A DNA stretch of 64,000 nt from Sthenelais limicola. Lineage: Eukaryota; Annelida; Polychaeta; Phyllodocida; Sigalionidae. Position 1 is the first letter of the stretch. Each line of letters opens with the position of its first letter. A program made the translations under genes and the position numbers. This document shows positions 45,767 through 57,464 of the stretch, piece after piece. Under the pieces are notes generated by a model. That model was not told where the DNA came from. It did not search any database and saw nothing but the letters and a program-made list of their open reading frames with translations. The stretch covers positions 80,717,178 to 80,781,177 of the forward strand of contig OW804098.1 of the NCBI GenBank assembly GCA_942159475.1, written 5' to 3'.

Positions 45767-46915
45767 ATGGCAAATATCACAGCAATGGAGGGCTTAAATG
45801 GCACAGGGAATACATCCCTTACCAATCAGGATACCATTTCCTCTGGGCTAGAGGAACAGTGCCAATTATTCGAATTCATCATCTTCATCATAGTCATAGG
45901 ATCCTTATGTGTTTTTGGCTTAGTGGGCAACATAACTTCCTATTTTGTGCTTCGTAAGCATAAATCAGAAACAGCTACCATTTTCTTACTACAAGTTCTG
46001 GCGGTCTCCGACTCGGTGCTGCTCTTGTGCAGTTTCGTGGTCTACACCTTGTGTTCGTTTTACCCAACTTCTGAAGGTCTGCTAGAGTTTTTTGACAATT
46101 GTCGAGCCTTGCAGATCTACATTTGGCCAATCTCTCTTATGGCCCATACTATAACAATATATATCACAGTTCTTGTAACTCTGAACAGATACTTCGCCGT
46201 GTGTCTTGTAAGTGCAACAACTAGTTCCAAGGTACTTCGCGCCACCAAATTACAAGTTATAGTCCTTTTGACCTTCGCAGTGCTTTACAATATACCAAGG
46301 TTCTTCGAACATCAAGTAATAGGCCAGTCCGAAGAGCCTGATCGCAACTCAAGCGCCGATGGTATTTCTCAAATAGCTTCATCAGCGAATGTGACATATT
46401 TAAATCTGGGAGACAACAAATTATACCAGATAATATATTCCAATGTACTTTATTTCCCGGTCATGTACATTATTCCCTTGGTGAGTTTGACATGTTTGAA
46501 CTATCGCCTCGTGGCCGAACTGAGAAAGGTTCAGGCAAAGAAAGCTGCCCTTACCGGACATAGAGTAAAGGATGACCATATTACTCTAGTGATCATTGTC
46601 ATTGTGTTTGTCTTTATTGTTTGCCAGACTCCTGCCCTGGCTAATCAAATCTTCTGGGCTGCCATAGACCAGGAGGACAGGGAATGCGGACATTTCCATT
46701 TCTACTACACGAAGATCTCGGATGTGTTGGTCGTATTCAATTCCACAACGAACTTTGCGATTTATTGTCTGTGCGGAAGAAGTTTCAGAGAGGCTTTTCT
46801 TGAGGCCATCTGCAGGGGAAAGTGGACAAGCAAAAACAGAAAAAGAAGTGAAAGGAATGGGACAAAATCAATGGCAGATCCATCGATGCAGCCATTGCAA
46901 GATACTTGCGTGTAA
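45767..46915 (+). CDS. Class A GPCR, FMRFamide-receptor-like neuropeptide receptor
   Basis: 382 residues from the ATG at 45767, a complete seven-helix receptor in one exon. N-terminus with three N-glycosylation sites (NIT 3, NGT 11, NTS 15). TM1 about 36-62 with GN (54-55); TM2 with LAVSD (78-82); TM3 after C112, ending in NRY (140-142) in place of DRY; TM4 with NIPRFFE (175-181), characteristic of invertebrate FMRFamide-type receptors; a long loop 2 with two more N-sites; TM5 with FPVMYIIPL; TM6 with FIVCQTPAL; TM7 NSTTNFAIYCL in place of NPxxY. The tail is about 50 residues, basic, with a Lys/Arg-rich stretch. It would couple a peptide ligand to G proteins at the plasma membrane. The ligand cannot be told from sequence. 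ATG 45767 is chosen because frames upstream of it cross a splice acceptor. Confidence 0.9.
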   Translation: MANITAMEGLNGTGNTSLTNQDTISSGLEEQCQLFEFIIFIIVIGSLCVFGLVGNITSYFVLRKHKSETATIFLLQVLAVSDSVLLLCSFVVYTLCSFYPTSEGLLEFFDNCRALQIYIWPISLMAHTITIYITVLVTLNRYFAVCLVSATTSSKVLRATKLQVIVLLTFAVLYNIPRFFEHQVIGQSEEPDRNSSADGISQIASSANVTYLNLGDNKLYQIIYSNVLYFPVMYIIPLVSLTCLNYRLVAELRKVQAKKAALTGHRVKDDHITLVIIVIVFVFIVCQTPALANQIFWAAIDQEDRECGHFHFYYTKISDVLVVFNSTTNFAIYCLCGRSFREAFLEAICRGKWTSKNRKRSERNGTKSMADPSMQPLQDTCV

Positions 46916-49900
46916 GGCAATCCTTTCTGGGCACCGATTAGAGTAGTCGAGAGGGAAATCTTGAACAATTCTGTCCCATTCCAAGGACCGTCGTTATGTC
47001 AACGGTGATAAAAACTATTGCCAGTATATATATGGAGTACATCATACAATACAACATCTAATAGCAAATCCCTCCATATAGATATTAGATCTTCTGTTGT
47101 CTTTTACCATTCTAGTTTTTCCTGTTCCAAGACGGCACCTCCTGAAGTAAATGTATAGGGAGGTAGAAATTGTTTTCTCGTAATAACACTATTGAATGTT
47201 CAGATGTGGATATATGAACATGTAAGTCGGAATATTTTCGGGTATATATTGTGGTAAATCAGTGAGGCACAGATTATTATATCCGAGTAGAAATGCATAA
47301 GGTAATTGTGCGTGTTCAAGCTTTATTGTGCTTTACCAAAGTATACTATAAACTACTATACACATGTTTATATAAAAGACAAATTAAAAAACATGGCATC
47401 TCAATATACATCTTCAAGCCAATGACTCAGGGAAAGGTACAAAAACAAGGGCAATTTATTCGTTTTGTATCTAGATATCGATTGTCTGTGGCGGGTTAAA
47501 CCTGAATGCATTATCTCTAAGTTAAGTAAGTAAATATACTTAATAAAACAGACAACAATGGTAGCGAATGAACAGTAGTATCTAAAAGGATATACCACGC
47601 CTTTTTCTTCATATAAAATATCAATGAAGTAAATGTTTAGAGGTAGTTTCCTATAGGTTTAGTAGGGTTTAGTCACGGAAGGAAATCTCTGAAAAATAAT
47701 TGGGTGTTGAATAATAGGACTGGATCAAATTAAATTGAGATACGTGTGGGTGATTTTATCATTTGAGTAGAAGGGGTTTGAGTAATTTGCCCCTTTGCAA
47801 GGCTTCAATTTGGCTGTGAAAATGATCTTGTACTTTACGTCAAATGATGTGTGAAAAACGATTCTGAGGCTTTAAATGATAGAATAGCAAAGAGAAGGTA
47901 TTGCCTTTTCAGAGAATCAAGGGAGAATGAAGAGAAAAATAATTATATTCGAATGAATGTCAACGTAATGGTTTCTGTTGTGATTGAATGAAGATTAACA
48001 GTTTTACAGATCGGGAAATACAACCATGTGAGAAAGGCCTCCTATGAAAACACGTTTCCCAGTCTCTCCAGTCTGAAAGTTTACAATTTGAAGTGAATTA
48101 ATCAATCGGAAATACATGTATTAAGATTCACAAGAGGTACACTAAACCCCCTCAAAGTACAAGTATCCTAGACCATGGTCAGTTTGGAATTTAACTTCCA
48201 TTATTACTGGTAACTCGAGAATTGATGGCTGAAGCATGGGTGTAAATTATGAATCCAAATGTATATCCGAATTACATTTGTGTATTTGTTATAGATCTTC
48301 ACATCCTTATGGCTGCCAAATTAAATAATGTATACTGTATTAACAGTTTTATGAGACACAATTAATTAAAGTGTGTAACTTCTATAGTTGTACTGAGTCC
48401 CGCTTAGGGACTGAGCGATATGTAGCTACAGAGCGGGAAGGTAGCTTCATGGGGTAGCTGTTCCTATCTTATCTACATTTGGGAACTGAGTCAAACTAGT
48501 CTTAATTACGGGTTGGTCGCATTACTGAAATGGTCGCTATGCGGGACTCTACTGTATATTTGATTGGATATAATTAATAAATTATATCCAATGTTTTCTT
48601 TTAAACAGGGTAATATAAAAAGATACTCAATCGTCCTGTGATTTTGGGTAAGACCAGTGCCACACTAAAACATGTACACATAAGTGAGTGTAATCATGTG
48701 CTTAATGAGTTTGTGAACCTTGGAGGTATTTAACCAAGATTCTAGACAGTCTCAAGTATATTTATCTCTTTTTTTATTCACCATTTGGTTCCATAGAACA
48801 TTTCTTTTGCACTTTATATTCGTTCTAACGGGATCTTTTGCAAGTATTTTTTTTTAAAAAGCTGATTTTTGTAGGGTGGCAGGTGTAAGCCGGAAGAGCA
48901 AAATCTTCCTCGCCGCGCCAAGAGGGAATGTAAATGCTGGAAAATTTTGAAATGTCAGATTGCTGTATGGGGCCTTATGTTGTGAGCATAATTATCTTTT
49001 AGTTACCATAGCTCAAAATCCGACAGAGGACCGGCTCCCCATTGTACCCACCATTATGTCCATATCGGAATGTCAAGGATTTCATAATTTTTAAAGAATT
49101 ATTTTATTCGCAAGCCTTCTGTGACTTTTTTTAAACTAAGTATGGCGGCCCCCTTATAATATATCACATTGTACAATCTAATCAGAAGAAGTCTCTTACA
49201 CTGTCTTTGCTGTGAGGGCAGTTCAGACTAAGTTCTTGAAGCCTTAAGGGAACTGGTATTAGGTGATTGCGAAGTTGAAGTCAATCTGGTCTTGCATAAG
49301 AATCTCATATTTGTGTTGATCAGTGTACAGGTATAGGAACACCCTCCTCAGGAGGGTTTAGTTCTGGGGGGCTCAGATGTACCAATATATCTGTATAACC
49401 ATGTGTAATTACTGACTAAATAAAGTGAGAAATCACCTCTATGACAGATCTTATACCTACTTATTGAATGTAAAGCATCGTTCGTTCCCTTTGCGAACCT
49501 CCTTGAAATGGAAATATGAGGCAAATAGTGATTAATTAAAGGCTTGACATCACTCCAACTTGGCAAACATGTTGTTAGTGAGGCAATTATTGAAGCAAGT
49601 GACTGATAATTCCTCTTTGTAAACTGATGTTGAGAAGGGATATTATTACGACAGACTCACATGCTCTCCAGACTCTCCAGCTGTCACGAAAACTTATGGC
49701 CCCATATTTACAAGCCTTTCTATTTACGAAGCGCCAATCACCTTCAGTAATATGATTTGAATAATATATATAATCCTAGGACAACTATCGCACATCCCTT
49801 TCTTGTTACCTTTACTTTAAGCGTTAAATATCATGCCGGCGGCGTTGAAACTCACGGTGGGCCACATGCTTCAAGTTGTAACCTGCTCTCTTAATGAGGC

Positions 49901-52831
49901 CCTCGAGCCGAGATGAGGGCGGGCTATATGTAAACAAGTGATTACCCTATATAGTCACGGAAGTCAGGATACAAAGCAAATGGGACATGTCATTATTGGA
50001 AATGATTGGAATTATATCAGTGCTGTTCTATCCTCCAAAGCAACTTACATAATTGGTCAAGGTGCATTTCCATAATTTCTGAGCCAGTCCTTGAGCATTG
50101 TATAGAGGGCATTGTTTAGGCATGTTCACCATGAACTGGACATCATTTAATCATAAAGATCCTCGTAACGGGCGGAAAATATGTAATGAATTCTATTAGC
50201 CATTTTCTAAACACACAGGTGGACCACATGCAGGGCCCGAGGCAACATGTTTCTGCATGTCAGGTGAGCTCAGCTGCAGGAAATTCATTCTGCCTCAAAA
50301 CATAGAGTATTATCCTATGACTGGAGTGGAGGTGTAGGAATCAATATTTGTACTGACACTTAGTAGACAAAACTGGTTTGCTCCAACAGGTAGATCATGG
50401 ATTAATAACCCGCCCATCCACCATACACCATCCCCCACGTCAATTGGATTCCTGAGTTTTTCCACTATTGTCTGTCTAGCTGTACCTGTGTGACACTTGC
50501 CTGCATGGCTAGATCAGAGAGCTAGCCCATATTTTTACGTAGTGCACTTGGCGACGTTGAAGCCGTGTTCCTGAGGCACTACAGACATGATCCGATCTCT
50601 TGATTGATTTATAGATTCCAAATCTTTTACATTGCGCTATTGGCCTCTATTGATGGCCATATAGGCGCCCATAACTCATACAGTGATATAGACAGGTTGT
50701 TCCTTCATACCAGTGGTTAGCAATTCACAGGGGTTTAAAATATAATAAAGTGATTTATAATAGTAATTACCAGTGAGTGAGTGAGTGAGAGAATATAAGT
50801 TCTGTAATGTTATTTTATAGCATTACAAGCTATTACACCTGGGGCTAGGGATCCTAGGATAATGTCATGAAACCACGTCGGGTCATCAAACGTAGCCGAT
50901 GAATTAATTCATATCGTTTCAGCAGTTGAGCCAGCTACGTCATTTTATAACGTCAGTTCTCATTCTATAACTAAAATTATGCATGCCAAGCATAACTCCA
51001 TTTCATTTTATGTAACACCGTCGCATTGTATTGGACTGGACACAACATGAACGACAGAACAGGAAGGATAGTTACATACTTTAAGCATGATATTCTGGTC
51101 ATCGTCCTGTATAGGTTTCATATGTATTATGTCAGTATTCCGGCTCATAAATGGGAGTGGCCACTATGAATGTGAAGATAAGGCAGAGTTCTCAAAACTA
51201 GTCCCTCTCTCGAAACGTTCGTCTCCAATTTTAGACAGAAAACAAGCTCACAAGCAATAGAATAATACATTTTCTTTCCATATGTAAGTTGTAGCCTTTA
51301 TCTATGAAGTAGTTAGTTTCATACAAGACGCTTATCAATGAATAAAAGAATTTCCTTCAGTCCGGTCACATCTATCTTTTTATCTTTCTAAAGCCAAATG
51401 ATTCCGAGGATGAAATTCTTTTGGAAATTATTAGGTTAAATATTATTGTCTACTATTGTGGAGGAAAATAATTTCTATAAATAAAAGACCTGATAGTTAG
51501 GTAATAAATTAGATAATGCAATCATTTTCTCCCAATATTGCCAACCCGTGACGTCAAGGGCTTTTCATGTATGAATATATGAAAAATGAAAATAATAAAA
51601 ACATTTGCCTAATTATTGCATAGTGAATCTTTGCTTCACGAATGGTGAAAATTAAGATTAGGCTTTCTTTGGTTTTCGTACAAATTAAATGTATGTTTGT
51701 GGTCAAACTAACTACAGATCTTGCATTAATGTTTGGGCGTGGTGGGGAGGGGGTGGAGTAATGCTTATAGCAAATGGTTCCCTTCTAAATTCTATGTACT
51801 TTTTCATGTCTGTATGGTAACGGTTGGCAAAGCATAGCTCAAACCAATCTTGCAGAAACATCCAGGACCCATTTATCGAGTGTGTTACTACACCATTCGC
51901 TACTCTAATCATTCGGGATATTGTTCCATGATTTTGAATCATCTCATTAACTCCTCGATAAGGTTATTGACCACAACATCAACAATATTATAGACTTCGA
52001 AATTACAAAAAGAAACAAGTGTAAATCGTCGGAATAGTTAACCGTCTAACTATGAAATCATTTATAACATATAGTGATATATCTTTTGCCACAAATATCA
52101 TAAAATAATTACGAAAGTGAGAGCATTCTAAGATATACACTTATATTCGTAATTATTTTTTATCATATCCCTCGTGATCGGTAAACCGCGTGTAGAATGC
52201 CAATAGATTATTCGAACGTCGGTCGAAAATACCCATACAGCCCCATGAACCTGACTGGCCTTTCTCTACACTCTTCTCCCACTTCTCTACTTAATCATGT
52301 AGATGTCTCGTCTCTAACCACTCCTCAGCCCTTAAAGTTACATTAATTCCACCAGTTTGCCACGTACATCCTCCATATGGGCTCCTTAGATCACAGCCCC
52401 TGCCCGTGACGATTATTTCCCCTCTCCTGGACCGTGGATTACCGTATAATAGTAATAGGCGGTTACACACTGCACGAAATGAGATCCCGACTGCCACCTA
52501 AATTGTGCATAAGGGAATATAGTTATATTATTCGCGTTCATTTTTTGAAAAAGGTCGATGGACGCAAAAGCTGTAAACACCATCCATATACATATCGAAC
52601 GCTGAACCAAAGCCCACGCAATGGATACATTTATACGCCTATTTGGACCCTAAACATGTTGGACCCGAACAAATTTTATTTTGCCTTTTTCCAGTAAATC
52701 ACATTAATTTATGATTACACATTAACTTCCCAAATCCACAAATGCCCCATCTCATTGTATATCAAATCATAATCAGAGGTAATGAAAGAATGGATGCACC
52801 AGTCTGTTGGACTTCCTTTAAATGAACCACC
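46916..52831. other. Receptor 3' flank and long AT-rich spacer
   Basis: A possible poly(A) signal AATAAA is at 47542-47547, about 630 bp after the stop. A short (GTGA)n run is at about 50773-50789. No other gene, RNA or repeat was recognised in nearly 6 kb. Confidence 0.45.
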
Positions 52832-52835
52832 TTAA

Positions 52836-53714
52836 GCGGTGAATACACAGTCACGATTTGGGAATCAGACACGATTTCAGGATCTACGATTAATCGTGGG
52901 TGCTTATTTGCCTGAAATTGTGCCTATTTTTGGACCTACACATGCACAATATGGAGAAAAAAGTGAAATCGTGGGTAAAAAGTGAAATCGTGGGTGGGTT
53001 GGCAGTCAAGATTTGATCTGAGATTCTGAAATATAGAGTTGAGAAAATTGTTTTAAAAAACGACCCTAGAAGCAAACAAGAAAGTAAAAAACTGTAAAAA
53101 TGAAATAAAATATAACATTACTCATTTTCCTGTGACACATCACCTATTTTCTGGTGGGTTTTTTTCTCTTTTTAATAGTTGAATAGAATAAAATAAAATA
53201 TGAGAAGAATGAGACCTAATGTTGACATGTGTAGAAGGGAAATTCTGCATTATAAAAGTGAAAAAATTGTGTTGATACTCCAAAAATTAGTGAAGTTATA
53301 TCATTTCAAAGTAAAAATATAAAAAATTCATTTCTTTTATATTGCCAGATCGCAGATAGACCCACGAGTTTCGAATAAATCCGAAAATCGTAGAAGCACC
53401 TACGATTTATCATAGACTTTATTATAAAGGTCTACGATAAATCGCAGTACTCTCTACACATGGACGATTAATCGTAGAAGCAGCGGCGATTTGATTTGAA
53501 ATCGCAGAAGACACTTTTTTCCCCCTACGATGAATCGTACATCCAAATCGGCGCTGAATCGGCGCTAAATCGGCGCTGTATCGTGCATGTGTAGGGCATT
53601 TGGCACGATTTGGGACCCACGATCTGATCTACGATCTCAAATGGACAATTCCAAATCGTACGACGAATCGTGGATGCCAAATCGGCCCCCAAATCTTGAC
53701 TGTGTATTCACCGC
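52836..53714. mobile_element. 879-bp TTAA-flanked element with many ACGATT/AATCGT motifs
   Basis: Terminal inverted repeats GCGGTGAATACACAGTC(A/C) at both ends, continuing into GATTTGGG, bordered by TTAA on both sides (52832-52835 and 53715-53718). No transposase ORF. More than twenty copies of ACGATT or AATCG in both orientations, several in perfect hairpins (ACGATTAATCGT; a pair of ACGATTTATCATAGAC and GTCTACGATAAATCG around 53400-53445), and GGCGCTGAATCGGCGCTAAA repeats near 53560. The middle part (53040-53340) is plain AT-rich. TTAA suggests a piggyBac-like transposase, acting in trans. Confidence 0.88.
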
Positions 53715-53718
53715 TTAA

Positions 53719-55260
53719 GCTTATAAGAGACAATGAAAGTAAATAGCGTTCTGCTACATTAGGTTTTAGTTGACGTGTGTAAAAGGATTTGAAAGATCTT
53801 TTTTATGTCCGGTAACATTGGTGGAGGAACTTGGGTTAGCTCATGACATCAAGAAGAATTCATTTATCCAACATGCGTTCTCGTATTCTAAAGGGAATGC
53901 CATTTGCAGTTCTAAGGAGAGAATTCAACGTTGACAAGCTTTTGCTTATCATATTGGTGATTGCAGGGGCAGATCAAAGAATCTAAGGTGGGAGGGACTG
54001 ACAAATACTTCCTCTGTAAGCTATAGAGCTATATAACTTATAATATGTAACTTATAACTTAAAATATATTAAGACCTCTAATATTAAAATAATATTATAT
54101 ATCCTAATGACCTCCATCCTTTACACAACGTTGTTTATATATCGACGTTTCCAAGGTTTGCGAAGGTGCGATGGATAATCCTAAATTATTTTTCACTTTT
54201 TTTTAACTCTTTACCTTCCCGTATAACCCGAATAAACAAGAGAATGGCGACAGTTATGAAGGCAAGCCATGGTAATTCACTAGATTGCGACCCCTACATT
54301 GCAGTTCCTCGGCAACCTAATATAGATTGAGCCTACTTATTAAACCCATGAGGATGGTGATAGTCCTGGGGAAAACACCTGTTTATAGGCTTATTGGGCG
54401 ATCAACCGGCAATAACCTATTATGGAGGATGAGTGAGACGATTAATACCAACTGGGCTGAGAACCTCTTTAAAATTATAAAATAAATCATTCTCTGTTGT
54501 GCATAGATGCTTTTCATCTGGCGGCAGGGCACCCCCAGTATCATCAGGCCATAAATAAAGAGTGTTACCAAATAGGGATGTTTATAATTGAAACCCAAAT
54601 CTGACAAGTCTTTTATTTTCTATTTTAAAAGTCAAAATCCCCATACAAACATTATTGTCAGTTTGCCACCTATAATTGATACAACACGGCATGAAATATG
54701 AGATACTTTAATAACAATAGCTATTGCAGTCTGATCACTAGCATTAATGAATTACTGCTTAAATCCTTAAATGGATGATTAAGTCTACTCTGTCTCTGTC
54801 TTTGTGCCTCTTGAGAGCCTCTTGAGAAAGGTCAATCCTATGCTAAGGGATTCTCTGTAAGTTCTAAATAACGGAGGGAATATCTTAATGGATGTGACTT
54901 AAATTCAGCTCAGGTAGAGGTTTTAGCTACTTAACGACCTTTTTTCTGTTTCCCTTTCAACTTAACCTCTTGAGGTATCATGAATCAGACACTGAACAAG
55001 AACCGCTTGATATATGGGAAGTAGCATTCGAGCTTAAGGAAAGGTAAAGACCGGGAGAAAGAATCTGAACTGGAAAACTGATACTAACGGTAATAATAGA
55101 AACGGGTTGCTCTGAACTAACTTGGTAGATATTTCAAGGAGTTTAAGGAAATAGTTGAAGGACTGCTAAATATTGCCCCTTCTTTTATTGATATACTTAA
55201 ACATTAATTGTAAAACATATGTCCACATAGATAGAAACAATGACAAAATAACGACCAAAT
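53719..55260. other. Spacer, nothing recognised
   Basis: AT-rich DNA with no supported gene or repeat. Confidence 0.5.
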
Positions 55261-55382
55261 TAAGGACAAAAAAATAGGTGTGTTTCCGATATACCCCCGC
55301 CCCCCCCCCCCCCCCCCCCGCCCTACCTAGAAAAACCTTACCCTACCTAACATTTTTTTTACCATACCTGATTTTTTTTTTC

Positions 55383-57232
55383 ATCATTAGATTAGATTAG
55401 AAAAACTTTTTATTGGGGCATCCGAAGATGCTGTTGAAGGAAGGGGAGATCTCTCCAGCATACGGGAGGTTTTCCGCCCCTTCAGGCATTACAGTTTTCT
55501 TTGTAGAGTAACAATATCAGCTCCTATCATTGACCGAAGCTGATTCTCTACAATTGATACAGTTATAAAAGTATTCTTGTATTACAATATGGCGCATGAT
55601 GAATTTAACAGTCAAAGTTCATTTTCTTCATTTTTACTCTCTCTGGTGACTTGATGATAGGAGTTCTTGTCGTTCATGGAAGTAGTTAACTTGGGTTAAA
55701 ATTTTTGGGTCAGTCATATCAGAATAAACAGTTGTATTTTTTCAGTGGCATCTAGACAGTTATCAATAGTGTAAGTAAAGTTTGAATTTTAAGGTTGAGA
55801 ATTAAAAAATTTCTGAATTTATACTCGGATTGGTGCCTTAATGGGTCGATAGTCAAAGTCATTACATTATATAAAAAAGTCATCATTCCAGATGTAGGTG
55901 GCGCGGGCTAACACCTTAAATGATTTACTATCAGCTTGTAGGTGGGCCACTGTCTGCAGTTTGTTCCAGGAGTAGGGGATACGATTCATTATAGAGCGTC
56001 GAATTTGCTGTGTTTTGGGGATGGTATGCTTTAACAGTTTTCTACCTAGTTGGAAGTTTCTAGTGTTTATGTCTCTTAGGTCCATATTTCCTGGATCTTG
56101 TGCCAGACGGTGGCCCGCCTGTAACAAATGGAGCCTGCTTCTATACAACAGTGGTAGCAGTCTTAATTTAACATGAAGATCTTTCACACTGGCTCTGGAG
56201 GGCAACTTGTAAATTATTTTCAATACTCGATTTTGGAGGATCTGCAGCCTATGTAGGTTTGTTGCAGTATGGGAATCTAGTAAGATATCTGCCTGGTCTA
56301 TGATGGGCAACATCATAACCTTATAGATCATTACCAGCGTATTTTGTGGTATTTTATCCTTGAGCTTAGCGAATTGCCAGCACTTGTAATTTAGCAGTTG
56401 CGTTAATTTCGATATGGTTTGGCCAAATTTTAATGCGTTATTGATTTCAATTCCTAGGTATTTGTAGGATACAACCTCCTCCAAATTTGTGCCATCCAGA
56501 GCCACGAGGTGTTGCGGTTCTTGATAAAGTTTGTGCAGATCCCATCTCGACCCAAGCGAAGGCCGATGGAAAATTGTTTGGGTTTTTGTCTTTGACAAAT
56601 TCAGAGAGATTTTGTTGTTTTTACACCAGTCACTCAGTTAGTTGAGGTCTTCTTGAAGGTTTTGTGTTACGGTAGATGTAATATTGCCGGTGGCAAATAA
56701 GATAGTATCATCTGCGAACATTTGAATACTTGATGTGGTTATACACTTAGGGAGGTCGTTAATGTACATGTTAAACAATACTGGGCCGAGCGTGGTGCCC
56801 TGTGGTACTCCACAGGTGACTTCTTTGGGTTGTGATATTAGTTTATTAACTGAGACTTGTTGGGTTCGCCCTGCCAGGTAATCCTGGAACCACGCGAGCT
56901 CTTTTCCTTCTAGACCAAACGTCTCAAGCTTTGATATGAGTTTCTGGTGGTTTACAGTGTCAAAGGCCTTCCTTAGGTCGAGATAGGCCACACATACCAA
57001 TTGACCTTCATTTAGGGCTTGGTACACATTTGACAAATAGTTTACAAGAGCGTCCTGGGTCGATTTTCCTGCTCTGAATCCGTATTGGTGATTATAGAGT
57101 AAGTTGTAATCTTCTAAGTATGTGGTCAGCTGACTGTGCATGACCTTTTCGAGCACCTTAGCCGGCATTTGGATTGTAGAAATAGGTCTATAGTTCCCCG
57201 GGTCAGTGCGGTCCCCCGCTTTAATCTTCCTT
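55383..57232 (-). mobile_element. 5'-truncated LINE inserted in the MITE
   Basis: Minus-strand insertion whose 3' end carries a pentamer tail (ATTAG repeated on the + strand, 55386-55400) and whose 5' end is cut within the RT domain. A T-rich sequence, TGATTTTT, is present at both borders (about 55369 and 57238) and may be the target duplication, though the T-runs make this ambiguous. Confidence 0.8.
55867..57232 (-). pseudogene. LINE reverse transcriptase, one internal stop
   Basis: Reads in a single frame from about 57232 to 55867 with one TAA stop at 56638-56640. Motifs in order: TDPGNYRPISTIQMPAKVLE, QYGFRAGKSTQDAL, VAYLDLRKAFDTVNHQKLIS, CGVPQGTTLGPVLFNMYIND, IQMFADDTILFATG (FADD active site), WCKNNKISLNLSKTK after the stop, YKYLGIEINNALKFG and a C-terminal domain ending in SYKFxxL-like KSFKVLARATYIWNDD. 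The endonuclease is absent through 5' truncation. One nonsense codon in 455 makes this a young copy. Confidence 0.9.
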
Positions 57233-57464
57233 TTTTTTTGATTTTTGACCAAAAAAGCTTATAAAAGCAGGAAAACGGGTTTTCCTAACCCGAAACTGTC
57301 AAAAAGCACATTTCCCATGTTTAAAACAACTATTGTTATGAAATAGACTTTTTTCTCAGTTCCTGGGAGGTGGTTTCCAAAAACAATTAAAAAAAAAAGT
57401 TACCACCCCCCTACCTATTTTTTCAGCCAGATAAATCGGAAACACACCTATTTTTTTTTCCTTA

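Larger units (their letters stand above)
55263..57462. mobile_element. TA-flanked MITE interrupted by a LINE
   Basis: A 28-bp terminal inverted repeat with one mismatch: 55263-55290 against 57435-57462, both containing AATAGGTGTGTTTCCGAT. Each end is bordered by TA (55261-55262 and 57463-57464), the target duplication of Tc1/mariner elements. The MITE itself is about 350 bp (roughly 55263-55383 plus 57233-57462). It includes a poly(C) run and CCTACCT-containing segments on both sides. The remaining 1.85 kb is the inserted LINE. No transposase. Confidence 0.85.
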
